A DNA stretch of 37,828 nucleotides from Pseudomonadota bacterium (lineage in GTDB: Bacteria; Pseudomonadota; Alphaproteobacteria; Sphingomonadales; Sphingomonadaceae), in assembly GCA_021782155.1 (NCBI GenBank), contig JAJXVK010000001.1:1-37828 (forward strand), in the 5' to 3' direction. The translations under genes were made by a program, and so were the position numbers. Under the pieces are notes generated by a model. The model was given only the letters and a program-made list of their open reading frames with translations, was not told the DNA's origin and did no database searches. Below, in pieces: positions 17,047 to 24,569 of this stretch. Positions within the stretch are counted from its first letter, which is position 1. Every line of letters begins with the position of its first letter.

Positions 17047-17421
17047 TTGGCCGACAGCCTCTTTCTTGAAGTCACCAATATCGAGAGCGACGTGCTCACC
17101 GGGATCTACTCGGAAGAAACCGGCCGGCCGCAGCCGCTGCGCATCTCGATGCGTGTGAAGCTGAAGGCGCTGGACCACTATGGGCCCGACAACCACCTCA
17201 GCGACAGCAAGAACTACATGGACCTGAAATGGGCCGCGACAGAGGGATTGCCGCGCGGGGTTCACTTCAAACTGATCGAATCGGTCGCCGATCACATCTG
17301 CGAGACGCTGTTCGCGCAGGATTCCCGCGTGCTCTCGGTCGAGGTCAAGATCGTCAAGCTGGCGATCAGCGAGCACGGTGAGGAGATCGGGATCTCCCTG
17401 ACGCGCGAGCGCAAGGGGTGA
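17047..17421 (+). CDS. folB: Dihydroneopterin aldolase family protein (FolB/FolX-like)
   Basis: FolB cleaves 7,8-dihydroneopterin to 6-hydroxymethyldihydropterin in folate synthesis; the related FolX epimerises dihydroneopterin triphosphate toward monapterin. The 124-residue protein shows the family pattern: NIESDVLTGIYSEETGRPQPLRI at the start, YMDLKWAATEG, LIESVADHICETLF, and a C-terminal VEVKIVKLAI strand. There is no ATG near the expected N-terminus; TTG at 17047 is the best start. Its stop overlaps the GTG start of the pteridine reductase gene by 4 bp, so the two are coupled. Because the neighbour is a PTR1/FolM-like reductase, a role in making a reduced pterin such as tetrahydromonapterin is possible besides folate. 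Confidence 0.85.
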   Translation: MADSLFLEVTNIESDVLTGIYSEETGRPQPLRISMRVKLKALDHYGPDNHLSDSKNYMDLKWAATEGLPRGVHFKLIESVADHICETLFAQDSRVLSVEVKIVKLAISEHGEEIGISLTRERKG

Positions 17422-18182
17422 GTGAGGCGCGTCCGCTCGCCCTGGTCACCGGCGGCTGGCGGCGCATCGGCGCGGCGATCGCGCGCTGCCTTGCCGCCGA
17501 CGGATGGGACCTGGTGCTCCACGCGCACCATTCGGACACCTTCGAGGACGGGCTGCAAGCCGCGCTCGAAGCGAGCGGGGCAAGCGTCCACCGCATCATC
17601 GCTGACCTCGGCCATGCGGCCAGCGCCGAATCGCTGCCGGCAACTGCCGCGCGGCTGGCGGGCCGGCCGGCGAGCCTGCTGGTCAACAACGCCTCGCTGT
17701 TCCGGGAGGATGCGCTCGCGACGCTGACCGCCGAATCGCTGGAAGCCCATTTCCGCGTCAATGTCTTCGCTCCAGCGCTGATGTCCAAGGCCTTCGCTCT
17801 CGAACTCGGCGAGGCAACCGGCGCCGTTGTCGGCGTGGTTGACCAGCGCGTGATGAACCCGGTGGCGGATCAGACCAGCTATACGCTGTCCAAGCAGGCG
17901 CTCCACGCCGCGACGCGCACGCTCGCCCGCGCGATGGCGCCGCGCATCCGCGTCAACGCGGTGGCGCCGGGGCTGACGCTGCCCACGCCCGATTATACGG
18001 AGGCGCAGTGGGAGCGGCTTGCACGGCTGATGCCGCTAGAACGGCTCGCCACGCCGGGTGAAATCGCCGAGGCCGTGCGCTACCTCGCGTGCGCGCGTTC
18101 GGTGACCGGGCAGACGATTTTCGTCGATGCGGGCGCGCATCTTGAGTCCTTCCCCCGCGATTTCGTATATCTGGAGACGTGA
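17418..18182 (+). CDS. Short-chain reductase of the pteridine reductase (FolM/PTR1) type
   Basis: This 254-residue SDR protein begins with TGGWRRIG (11-18). That fits the TGX3RXG signature separating pteridine reductases (PTR1, FolM, PruA) from ordinary SDRs, which have TGX3GXG. It has NNAS at 90-93, the catalytic pair Tyr155 and Lys159, and an Asp at 142 at the position corresponding to the proton-relaying aspartate in PTR1. Such enzymes reduce dihydropterins or dihydrofolate with NADPH. The start is GTG, overlapping the folB stop; the end overlaps moaA. Classification is strong as a pteridine reductase, weaker for the exact substrate. Confidence 0.85.
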   Translation: MSEARPLALVTGGWRRIGAAIARCLAADGWDLVLHAHHSDTFEDGLQAALEASGASVHRIIADLGHAASAESLPATAARLAGRPASLLVNNASLFREDALATLTAESLEAHFRVNVFAPALMSKAFALELGEATGAVVGVVDQRVMNPVADQTSYTLSKQALHAATRTLARAMAPRIRVNAVAPGLTLPTPDYTEAQWERLARLMPLERLATPGEIAEAVRYLACARSVTGQTIFVDAGAHLESFPRDFVYLET

Positions 18183-19189
18183 GCACTCCTTCCGCCTCTC
18201 CGCTGGTGGACCGATTCGACCGGCGCATCACCTACCTGCGGCTGTCGGTCACCGACCGCTGCGACCTGCGCTGCGCCTATTGCATGCCCGAGCGGATGGA
18301 GTTCCTGCCGCGCGCCGAAGTGCTGACGCTGGAGGAAATGCACCGCATGGCGCTCGCCTTCATCGCGCGCGGCGTGACCAAGATCCGCCTGACCGGCGGC
18401 GAGCCGCTGGTGCGGCGCGACATGATCGAGCTGGTGCGCGCGCTCGGGCGCAAGCTGGGCGATGGGCTCGAGGAACTGACGCTTACCACCAATGGCACGC
18501 GCCTTGCCGAACTCGCCGATGACCTGCGCGCGGCGGGGGTCGATCGGATCAACGTCTCGCTCGATACGCGCGATCCGGCGCTGTTCGCGCGGCTGTCGCG
18601 GCGCGACATGCTGGGGCAGGTGCTGGACGGCATCGCAGCGGCAAAGGCGGCGGGGCTCAGGGTCAAGATCAACACGGTCGCGCTCAAGGGGCGCAACGAG
18701 CATGAGATCCCCTCGCTGGTCGGATGGGCGCATGGTGAAGGCTTCGACCTGACGCTGATCGAGGTCATGCCGCTGGGCGAGGTCGAGGGCGACCGCTTCG
18801 ACCACTACCTGCCATTGGACGCGGTGCGGCGCGATCTCGCAGCGCGCTGGACGCTGACCGACAGCGTGGCGAGCAGCGGCGGCCCCGCGCGCTATGTCGA
18901 GGTGGCCGAGACCGGCGGGCGGATCGGCTTCATCACGCCGCTGACGGGCAACTTCTGCGCGGGCTGCAACCGCGTGCGCGTCACCGCGACCGGGCAGCTG
19001 TTCATGTGTCTGGGCGGCGAGGGCAAGGTCGACCTGCGCGCCGCGCTGCGCTCGGACGATCCGGACACGGCACTGGCAGAGGCCTTCGCGCGGGCGATGG
19101 GCGAAAAGCCCGAACGCCACCACTTCGCGATCGACGCGCCAGGCGCCGCACCTGCGCTTTTGCGCCACATGTCCACCACCGGAGGCTGA
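18179..19189 (+). CDS. moaA: GTP 3',8-cyclase MoaA
   Basis: MoaA is the radical-SAM enzyme that rearranges GTP in the first step of molybdenum cofactor synthesis. The 336-residue protein has both iron-sulfur clusters: the radical-SAM CX3CX2C (Cys28, Cys32, Cys35) and the C-terminal CX2CX13C (Cys260, Cys263, Cys277). It ends with the Gly-Gly tail needed for activity. The GTG start overlaps the stop of the pteridine reductase gene by 4 bp (GTGA). moaD follows 5 bp downstream. moaC is not in the window. Confidence 0.97.
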   Translation: MSTPSASPLVDRFDRRITYLRLSVTDRCDLRCAYCMPERMEFLPRAEVLTLEEMHRMALAFIARGVTKIRLTGGEPLVRRDMIELVRALGRKLGDGLEELTLTTNGTRLAELADDLRAAGVDRINVSLDTRDPALFARLSRRDMLGQVLDGIAAAKAAGLRVKINTVALKGRNEHEIPSLVGWAHGEGFDLTLIEVMPLGEVEGDRFDHYLPLDAVRRDLAARWTLTDSVASSGGPARYVEVAETGGRIGFITPLTGNFCAGCNRVRVTATGQLFMCLGGEGKVDLRAALRSDDPDTALAEAFARAMGEKPERHHFAIDAPGAAPALLRHMSTTGG

Positions 19190-19194
19190 CCCGA

Positions 19195-19443
19195 ATGGCC
19201 GCGACGCTGCAATTCCTCGGCCGGCTCGAAGATATCGCGGGCGCGCCCGAGCTGCACATGGCGCTCGGCGGGCCGCAGGCACTCGAAGTGCTGGCCCACC
19301 GGCTCGATCCCGACCTCGCCAATGCCGTGATGGCGCCCGACGTGCGCGTGGCGATCAACGGCGCGCTGGTCGCGCATCCTTGGGAGACCCTGGTCGGCCC
19401 GGGAGACGAAGTCGCCTTCCTTCCCCCCGTCAGCGGCGGCTGA
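19195..19443 (+). CDS. moaD: Molybdopterin synthase small subunit MoaD
   Basis: MoaD is the ubiquitin-like sulfur carrier of molybdopterin synthase; its C-terminal glycine is thiocarboxylated. The 82-residue protein ends in VAFLPPVSGG, with the required Gly-Gly, and starts with a beta-strand pattern typical of the fold (ATLQFLGRLEDIAG). The ATG at 19195 is 5 bp after the moaA stop. moaE starts one base after its stop, so the two synthase subunits are made together. Confidence 0.95.
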   Translation: MAATLQFLGRLEDIAGAPELHMALGGPQALEVLAHRLDPDLANAVMAPDVRVAINGALVAHPWETLVGPGDEVAFLPPVSGG

Positions 19444-19444
19444 C

Positions 19445-19900
19445 GTGGCGAGCGAGGTCCGCATCGCCGCCGCTGCGTTCGACCCGGCGGCCGAACTCGC
19501 GCGCTTCACCGCCGCGCATGCCCGGGCGGGCGGGGTGGTCAGCTTCCTGGGCCAAGTGCGCGCCGAAGCGGGCGAGGGGGCGGTGCTCGAGCTCGAACTG
19601 CGGCACTACGAACCGCTGACGCTCGGCGGGATGGAAGACCTTGCCGCCGAGGTGCAGGCGCGCTGGGCGCTCGACGGGCTGCTGCTGCTCCACCGCTTCG
19701 GATCGATGGGGCCGGGCGAGGCGATCGTGCTGGTCGCCGCCGCCGCGCGGCACCGGCGCGATGCCTTCGCCGCAGCCGACTTCGCGATGGACCACCTGAA
19801 AAGCCGCGCGTGGTTCTGGAAGCGCGAGCGCACCGCCGCGGGCTGGCGCTGGATCGAACCGCGCGGGGAAGACCACGCGGACCTTGCGCGCTGGACCTAA
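19445..19900 (+). CDS. moaE: Molybdopterin synthase catalytic subunit MoaE
   Basis: MoaE binds cyclic pyranopterin monophosphate and, with MoaD, inserts two sulfurs to make molybdopterin. The 151-residue protein shows the family pattern: [40 protein letters not shown], and the active-site stretch [13 protein letters not shown] with the conserved lysines. The start is GTG at 19445. It ends in TAA at 19898-19900, sharing bases with the stop of the convergent lipoprotein gene. Confidence 0.95.
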   Translation: MASEVRIAAAAFDPAAELARFTAAHARAGGVVSFLGQVRAEAGEGAVLELELRHYEPLTLGGMEDLAAEVQARWALDGLLLLHRFGSMGPGEAIVLVAAAARHRRDAFAAADFAMDHLKSRAWFWKRERTAAGWRWIEPRGEDHADLARWT

Positions 19901-20433
19901 CCTGCCAACCGCGCGGTCAAGGCGTTCACCTTCGCGCTTTCCTCGTCGACCAGTGCGCTGACCTGTTCGTGCGCTGCGCGAGCCGGGGCGAGCTCGGGCG
20001 CGGGAGCGTTCACCGAGGCCAGCTGCGCGGCGAGCACCATTGCGTCTATTTCGGTCAGCGCGAGCGAGCTGTCGTTGCGCGCCGAGACCAGCCCGGCGAG
20101 CGCGATTTGGGCGACCGACCAGCCTTCATCGCCCATCGCGCTACCGCTGGCAGCCGCGGTCAGGCGGTCGGCCCGCGGCAGCCGGTCGAGAAAGCGCTGG
20201 TGAGCGGACTTGGCATCGGCGGTGAGCGCCGCGAGCTTCGCGGTCACCGAGGCGCCGGCGGGCACCGGCGTCTCGCCCGGCGGGGGCCCGGGCTCGACCG
20301 GCTTCGCCTGCCAGTAGGCGCGCTCCATCGGGCTGATCGCCAGCGCGGGATAGCCGCCCTCGGGACCCGCGCAGGCGGCTGTCAGCGCGGTGAGCGTCAC
20401 GGCAACGAGATGGGAGGGGGCGGGGCGGCGCAT
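19897..20433 (-). CDS. Putative lipoprotein of unknown function
   Basis: From ATG 20433 the protein is 178 residues, with a signal peptide and lipobox ending TALTAAC (Cys21), so it should be lipidated and membrane-attached. After a Pro-rich linker (about 46-60) the rest is Ala-rich and predicted helical, resembling a periplasmic helical bundle (such as [20 protein letters not shown] and [20 protein letters not shown]). No known domain was recognised. An ATG 12 bp upstream (20445) is an alternative. It converges on moaE with a 4-bp overlap. Confidence 0.7.
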   Translation of the reverse strand: MRRPAPSHLVAVTLTALTAACAGPEGGYPALAISPMERAYWQAKPVEPGPPPGETPVPAGASVTAKLAALTADAKSAHQRFLDRLPRADRLTAAASGSAMGDEGWSVAQIALAGLVSARNDSSLALTEIDAMVLAAQLASVNAPAPELAPARAAHEQVSALVDEESAKVNALTARLAG

Positions 20434-20518
20434 GGCAATCGCCATAGCACGCCGATGCCGCAGCGCCAGCCCGGTGGAATCCGGCCCGCGCGCGCAGCGT
20501 GTTTCCCGCTATCGCGCG

Positions 20519-20547
20519 TTGACAGGTGCGGCCTTCTCGATTATCGG
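20519..20547 (+). promoter_or_regulatory. Likely sigma-70 promoter for rplU-rpmA
   Basis: A consensus -35 TTGACA (20519-20524) is followed by a 17-bp spacer and TATCGG (20542-20547), a -10 of moderate quality. The spacing is ideal, and the site lies about 140 bp before the rplU ATG, giving a sizeable 5' leader. It is the cleanest promoter match in the window. Confidence 0.5.
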
Positions 20548-20563
20548 CGCCTCTCTTTCCGGC

Positions 20564-20581
20564 CCCCTGCCCAAGGCGGGG
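20564..20581 (+). promoter_or_regulatory. GC-rich hairpin in the rplU leader
   Basis: CCCC and GCC on the left (20564-20571, with a bulged T) pair with GGC and GGGG (20575-20581) around a 3-nt loop. It sits within the leader between the putative promoter and the rplU start. It could be a regulatory leader structure or chance pairing in GC-rich DNA. Confidence 0.25.
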
Positions 20582-20685
20582 TGCTGGGGTGTTGCCCGAT
20601 TCGGCACGATTCGCATTTGCCGCTTGGCACTTGGGGCTCGTTGCAGGGGTGGGCGGCCACACACTGGAAACGGATAGCAGGTACC

Positions 20686-21057
20686 ATGTTCGCAATAGTG
20701 CGCACGGGCGGCAAGCAGTATCGGGTTGCCGCCGGAGACAAGATCGCGGTCGAGAAGCTGGCGGGTGAAGCCGGCGACAAGGTCACGCTGGGCGACGTCC
20801 TCCTGGCTGGCGAGGGCGCCGACATCGCCGACGCCGCGAAGGTTGTGGTTTCGGCCGAGATCATCGCGCAGGCGAAGAGCGAGAAGGTCGTGGTGTTCAA
20901 GAAGCGCCGCCGCCACAACTATCGCCGCAAGAACGGCCACCGCCAGCAGATGACCCTGCTGCGCATCCTCGCCGTTGGTGACGAGAAGAAGGCGGCGAAG
21001 AAGCCCGCCGCCAAGAAGGACGAGGCCCCGGCTGCTGAAGCCGGCGAGGCCGCCTGA
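20686..21057 (+). CDS. rplU: 50S ribosomal protein L21
   Basis: L21 binds 23S rRNA in the large ribosomal subunit. The 123-residue protein starts with the standard [14 protein letters not shown] and contains [16 protein letters not shown]. It ends with a Lys/Ala-rich tail (about 100-123), an extension common in alphaproteobacteria. The ATG at 20686 is fixed by the conserved N-terminus. rpmA follows 22 bp downstream, the universal rplU-rpmA pairing. Confidence 0.98.
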   Translation: MFAIVRTGGKQYRVAAGDKIAVEKLAGEAGDKVTLGDVLLAGEGADIADAAKVVVSAEIIAQAKSEKVVVFKKRRRHNYRRKNGHRQQMTLLRILAVGDEKKAAKKPAAKKDEAPAAEAGEAA

Positions 21058-21079
21058 GCTGAATTCGGAGTAGATCGAC

Positions 21080-21349
21080 ATGGCACACAAGAAAGCAGGC
21101 GGCTCCTCGCGTAACGGTCGCGATTCGGCAGGCCGTCGCCTTGGCGTGAAGAAGTTCGGCGGCGAGCAGGTCGTCGGCGGCAACATCATCATCCGCCAGC
21201 GCGGAACCAGGGTGTACCCGGGCAACGGCGTCGGCATGGGCAAGGATCACACCCTGTTCGCGCTCGTCGATGGCCGCGTCCGCTTCCACGCCGGCAAGCT
21301 TGGCCGAAAGTACGTTTCGGTCGACATGATGGCGCAAGCCGCCGAATAA
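21080..21349 (+). CDS. rpmA: 50S ribosomal protein L27
   Basis: L27 reaches toward the peptidyl-transferase centre of the ribosome. The 89-residue protein has the conserved N-terminus [21 protein letters not shown], then [20 protein letters not shown] and [13 protein letters not shown]. There is no N-terminal cleavage extension of the Staphylococcus kind. It is followed by two hairpins, the second a classic terminator. Confidence 0.98.
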   Translation: MAHKKAGGSSRNGRDSAGRRLGVKKFGGEQVVGGNIIIRQRGTRVYPGNGVGMGKDHTLFALVDGRVRFHAGKLGRKYVSVDMMAQAAE

Positions 21350-21365
21350 CCGGATGGTCGATTAA

Positions 21366-21389
21366 GGGCCATCCTTGATGGGATGGCCC
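21366..21389 (+). terminator. Hairpin downstream of rpmA
   Basis: GGGCCATCC (21366-21374) and GGATGGCCC (21381-21389) form a perfect 9-bp stem with a 6-nt loop 16 bp after the rpmA stop. No T-tract follows, so it may serve as a message-stabilising 3' structure, with the real termination at the next hairpin. Confidence 0.45.
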
Positions 21390-21422
21390 CGCCGGGCACT
21401 CGCAAGAGCCCCGGCAGAACGA

Positions 21423-21452
21423 GGGAGAGGGGCCGACCCGTCTCCCTTTTTT
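21423..21452 (+). terminator. Rho-independent terminator of rplU-rpmA
   Basis: GGGAGA (21423-21428) pairs with TCTCCC (21441-21446), extended by GGG/CCC inside, and is followed directly by six T residues (21447-21452). This is a textbook intrinsic terminator about 75 bp after rpmA. Confidence 0.8.
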
Positions 21453-21580
21453 CGTTTCTCCCTCCTCACTCCGCCGCCCGGCGCAGATCGCGCACCGGTC
21501 GGCGAACAGCGAAATACTTCCGTCATGGCAGGGCGTTACAGGCACACCTGCCACTCGGGGGCGAGAGGAGAGCGAGCAAG

Positions 21581-22156
21581 ATGTTCATTCGTACCGAGAG
21601 GTTGTTCCTGCGGCCCGGCTGGCCCGAGGACTGGCGCGAACTGCACGGCGCGATTGCCGACGAGGCGATCGTGCGCAACCTCGCACGGGCGCCATGGCCC
21701 TATTCGCCCGACGACGCGCGCGACTTCATCGCGCTGCCACGCGACCCGCGTTTGCCGCGCTTCCTGGTGACTCTGCCCGGCGCCGATGGCGCGCGGATCA
21801 TTGGTGGCTGCGGGCTGCACGCAGACGAGGGCGAAGTGGCGCTCGGCTACTGGCTGGCGCGCCACGCCTGGGGCAAGGGCTATGCGACCGAGGCGGCTTG
21901 CGCGCTGCTCGGGCTCGCCCGCGCGCTGGGCCACCGCAAGCTCGCCGCCTGTCACGCGATCGACAACCCGGCTTCGGGCCGCGTGCTCAGGAAGGCGGGC
22001 TTTCGGCCAACCGGTCGCGTGACCGCGAGGCACAGTGCCGGGCGCGGCGAAGCGATGCTGTCAGCGCTCTACGCGATCGACCTCGCCGATGGCGGGGATT
22101 CGGACAATTCGGGCGGTGATGACGCGATGACCGGCAAGATTCGTCGCGCGGCGTGA
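21581..22156 (+). CDS. GNAT family N-acetyltransferase (RimJ/RimL-like)
   Basis: GNAT enzymes transfer acetyl from acetyl-CoA to an amine on a protein or small molecule. The 191-residue protein opens with FIRTERLFLRPGWPEDW, the usual start of the RimJ/RimL subgroup. It has the acetyl-CoA loop in YWLARHAWGKGYATEAA (motif A) and the family-like NPASGRVLRKAGFRPTG near the C-terminal part. The last 25 residues are a polar, non-conserved tail. The ATG at 21581 follows a strong GAGAGGAG ribosome-binding site. The acetyl acceptor cannot be deduced. Confidence 0.87.
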   Translation: MFIRTERLFLRPGWPEDWRELHGAIADEAIVRNLARAPWPYSPDDARDFIALPRDPRLPRFLVTLPGADGARIIGGCGLHADEGEVALGYWLARHAWGKGYATEAACALLGLARALGHRKLAACHAIDNPASGRVLRKAGFRPTGRVTARHSAGRGEAMLSALYAIDLADGGDSDNSGGDDAMTGKIRRAA

Positions 22157-22180
22157 GCGATCGGATCCTGTCCACCCCCA

Positions 22181-22204
22181 CCCCCTTCCGCAAGCGGGAG
22201 GGGG
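22181..22204. repeat. GC-rich palindrome between convergent genes
   Basis: CCCCCTTCCGC (22181-22191) faces GCGGGAGGGGG (22194-22204), 11 bp with one G-T pair, around a tiny centre. It sits 24 bp after the GNAT stop and about 50 bp before the end of the convergent hydrolase gene, a good place for a bidirectional terminator or a REP-like repeat. Similar C-rich palindromes are, from memory, frequent between sphingomonad genes. Confidence 0.55.
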
Positions 22205-22256
22205 CAAGACTTGGCCGTGTTAGCGGCCTGGTCGCAGCGGGGCGGGCAATAGCCGC

Positions 22257-23159
22257 TCAGGCCGGCTGCATCGCCGCGTCGGCGAACTCGCTGTCGGCCC
22301 TGGCGATCAGCTTGCGGTCGTCGTGGTTCCACGGGTGGAAGCCGGGCAGGAAATAGCTCAGCCAGGCCGGGAACACGCGGCGCAGCACGCCGGGCGTCAC
22401 CAGCAGGTAGCTCGCCAGCCGCCACTTCCACTTCGCGCCGACAAGGCCGTCCTGCGCAAGCAGGTCGAGCGTGTCCTGCACCCTGTTGGCAACGAAGTTC
22501 TTGGTCACCACCAGCATCATCAGCGACTTGACCTTCCAGCGCTTCCACCGGCTCCAGTCCTTTGTCGCATGCAGCCAGGTGTCATAGGCGACGCCCTTGT
22601 GCTCGATCTCCTCGCTGGCGTGCCAGCGCCACATCGCGGCGGTTTCCGGCTCGGCCCCGCAGAAATGCTTCGGGTTGGCGAGGAACTCGTGCGCCATCAT
22701 CGCGGTGTAGTGTTCGAGCGCCATTGTCGCGGCGAGGTTGAGGATCGCGGGGCGGTCCCTGGTCAGCGCCAGCATCTCGGCAACGCGCGCGTCGATCTTT
22801 TCGATGTCATAGCCCGCTTCGGTCGCGGCGCGGTTGAACGCCACGTGCTCGCGCGTGTGATTGATCTCCTGCTTCACGAAGGCGCGGATCTCGGCTTCGA
22901 GCTTGGGCGAGGCGCCTTCGCGGTGCGCCTTGACCGCTTCGATGAAAAAGGCCTCGCCGCGCGGGAACGTGGCCGAGAGCGCATTGTGCCAGGCGGTCGC
23001 CACCGGATCGTTGTTGAGCCACCAGCGACCGGGCTTCTTGTCCCGCCCGAAGCGCAGGTCGCGCACGGTGATCGAGAGGTCGGCAGGCGTCGGCGTGGCA
23101 GGCTTGCCCGCTGCACCCGCGCGTTCTAGGTCGTGAGACAGGTTGGTAACAGCGTTCAT
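22257..23159 (-). CDS. Predicted metal-dependent hydrolase (PF10118/COG3687 type)
   Basis: This 300-residue helical protein carries repeated acidic/histidine motifs like those of ferritin-like di-metal proteins: KQEINHTREHVAFN (about 96-109), ATMALEHYTAMMAHEF, and WRWHASEEIEHKGVAYD. These match the family annotated as predicted metal-dependent hydrolases; a substrate has not been fixed and could be oxidised rather than hydrolysed. The ATG at 23159 is chosen because it opens the region directly next to the divergent TetR gene. Only 28 bp separates the two starts, so the TetR protein is the probable local regulator. Confidence 0.82.
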   Translation of the reverse strand: MNAVTNLSHDLERAGAAGKPATPTPADLSITVRDLRFGRDKKPGRWWLNNDPVATAWHNALSATFPRGEAFFIEAVKAHREGASPKLEAEIRAFVKQEINHTREHVAFNRAATEAGYDIEKIDARVAEMLALTRDRPAILNLAATMALEHYTAMMAHEFLANPKHFCGAEPETAAMWRWHASEEIEHKGVAYDTWLHATKDWSRWKRWKVKSLMMLVVTKNFVANRVQDTLDLLAQDGLVGAKWKWRLASYLLVTPGVLRRVFPAWLSYFLPGFHPWNHDDRKLIARADSEFADAAMQPA

Positions 23160-23194
23160 GCCCGCTCGGATAGAGTAACTTACACATATGTCAA
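23160..23194. promoter_or_regulatory. Compact divergent promoter/operator between hydrolase and TetR genes
   Basis: On the minus strand, TTGACA (23189-23194, inside the start of the TetR gene) and TATCCG (23167-23172) are 16 bp apart. That would start hydrolase transcription at or just before its ATG (a possibly leaderless message). The spacer contains ACATATGT (23184-23191), a perfect 8-bp palindrome that includes the TetR start codon and is a natural operator candidate. No Shine-Dalgarno sequence precedes the TetR ATG. The promoter and operator assignments are inferred. Confidence 0.45.
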
Positions 23195-23778
23195 TAAGGA
23201 AGCGCCTGAGTCCCGAGGAATCGCGCACCGCCGCGCTCAAGGCCGCGCGTGCGCTGTTGATCGAAACGGGGCCGCAGTCGGTCACGCTGAAGGCGGTGGC
23301 GGGGCGAATCGGGCGCTCCCACGCCAACCTGCTGCACCACTTCGGCTCGGCCTCGGGGTTGCAGAAGGCCTTGGCCGAGGACCTTGCTTCGTCAATCTGC
23401 GCCAAGATCGCCGACGCGGTGATCGCCAGCCGCTCGGGCGCCGGAGCCCCGCGCGACGTGGTCGACCTGACCTTCGACGCCTTCGACAAGGAAGGCGCGG
23501 GGGCGCTCGCGTCGTGGATGCTCCTTTCGGGCAACGAGGACGCGCTCGACCCGATCGTCGACGCGGTTCACGACCTTGTCATCGATCTGAACGACTTCGG
23601 CTCGGAGGGGCTGCGCGACACCACGCTGGCGCTCACGCTGATGGCGCTGGGCGACGCGCTGCTCGGCGGGCCGCTGTCGGCCGCGCTCGAACTGCCGCGC
23701 ACCGCCGCACGCGACCGGGCCGAGAAACTGCTGATGGAATCGATCGAAACGCAGTCGGCGGCGCTGCCCAAGGACTGA
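23188..23778 (+). CDS. TetR family transcriptional regulator
   Basis: This 196-residue protein has an N-terminal TetR helix-turn-helix (about residues 31-55: VTLKAVAGRIGRSHANLLHH then FGS) and a helical ligand-binding C-terminal domain without recognisable specificity. TetR proteins usually repress a neighbouring gene until a small ligand binds. It is divergent from the metal-dependent hydrolase gene, whose promoter overlaps its start, so autoregulation and control of the hydrolase are likely. The start ATG lacks a ribosome-binding site and sits in a palindrome. Confidence 0.9.
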   Translation: MSIRKRLSPEESRTAALKAARALLIETGPQSVTLKAVAGRIGRSHANLLHHFGSASGLQKALAEDLASSICAKIADAVIASRSGAGAPRDVVDLTFDAFDKEGAGALASWMLLSGNEDALDPIVDAVHDLVIDLNDFGSEGLRDTTLALTLMALGDALLGGPLSAALELPRTAARDRAEKLLMESIETQSAALPKD

Positions 23779-23784
23779 GCGCGT

Positions 23785-24531
23785 TCAGTCTTCCCCGGTG
23801 GTGGGGAAGAGGTCCATCCACGCCGGCGCCCAGTCGGGCGCGATGTCCTCGACCCGCAAATGATCGACCGCCAGGCCCAGTTCGGGATAGGTGGCGCGCC
23901 GGCGTTTCTCGTCCGATGCGTTGAGCGGCACGACCAACAGGCGCCGGTTGACCTTCTGCCGCCAGTTCATCCGCGCGGTGTTTTCCTGTCCGACGTAGCA
24001 GCCCTTGGAGAACGATACGCCGTTCAGTTCCACCGCGTTTGCCTCGAGCCACAAGGTCTCGCCGTCGCCCAGTTCGGCGCGGCCCTCGGTGACACCTAGC
24101 TTCAGGCGATGTTCGCGCCAGGCCGTATCGGCGCCCTCGTCGCTGTCCGAAACCGGCGCGATCCTGCGCCGGCCCAGTGCGGCGAGGCGCGGGTCGGCAC
24201 TGCCGCCCTCGCCCTCGCCGGCCTGCCAGTGGACGCCCAAGGCGTCGTCGCGCGCGATGGCGATCTTGCGGCGCAGGCGATAGAGCGAGAGGCGCTTCAC
24301 CAGCGCGTCGGCGGCCTCTGATTCGCAATCGAGCAAAAGGTGCTCGCCGGACGGCCAGACGATGAAGTCGAACAGCGCCTTGCCCTGCGCGGTGAGCAGC
24401 GCGGTCCAGACCGGCAGCACGCCCTTGACGTCACTGGTGACGAGGCCCTGCAGGAACGCGGCGACGTCCTCGGACGGATCGAGCGGGGCGAGGCGCACCA
24501 CGGCGCGATCGAACAGTCTGGTTGCGGTCAT
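23785..24531 (-). CDS. ygfZ: YgfZ/GcvT-like folate-binding protein
   Basis: YgfZ proteins bind tetrahydrofolate and help iron-sulfur cluster assembly or repair, for example for MiaB. The 248-residue protein has the diagnostic KGCYVGQE motif (176-183) with the conserved Cys178, and an N-terminal LDPSEDVAAFLQGLVTSDV block resembling GcvT. The ATG at 24531 is preferred over an upstream ATG (24588) that would overlap pyrC. It is divergent from pyrC with a 38-bp gap, and its stop lies 6 bp from that of the convergent TetR gene. Confidence 0.92.
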   Translation of the reverse strand: MTATRLFDRAVVRLAPLDPSEDVAAFLQGLVTSDVKGVLPVWTALLTAQGKALFDFIVWPSGEHLLLDCESEAADALVKRLSLYRLRRKIAIARDDALGVHWQAGEGEGGSADPRLAALGRRRIAPVSDSDEGADTAWREHRLKLGVTEGRAELGDGETLWLEANAVELNGVSFSKGCYVGQENTARMNWRQKVNRRLLVVPLNASDEKRRRATYPELGLAVDHLRVEDIAPDWAPAWMDLFPTTGED

Positions 24532-24569
24532 GGATGACAGATAGGCATCGCCGCGATTAAGGGGAAGCC

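Noticed and set aside
15619-17421. A 600-codon plus-strand frame ending in folB
   Set aside because: Only the last 124 codons are FolB; the rest is antisense to the HerA-like ATPase.
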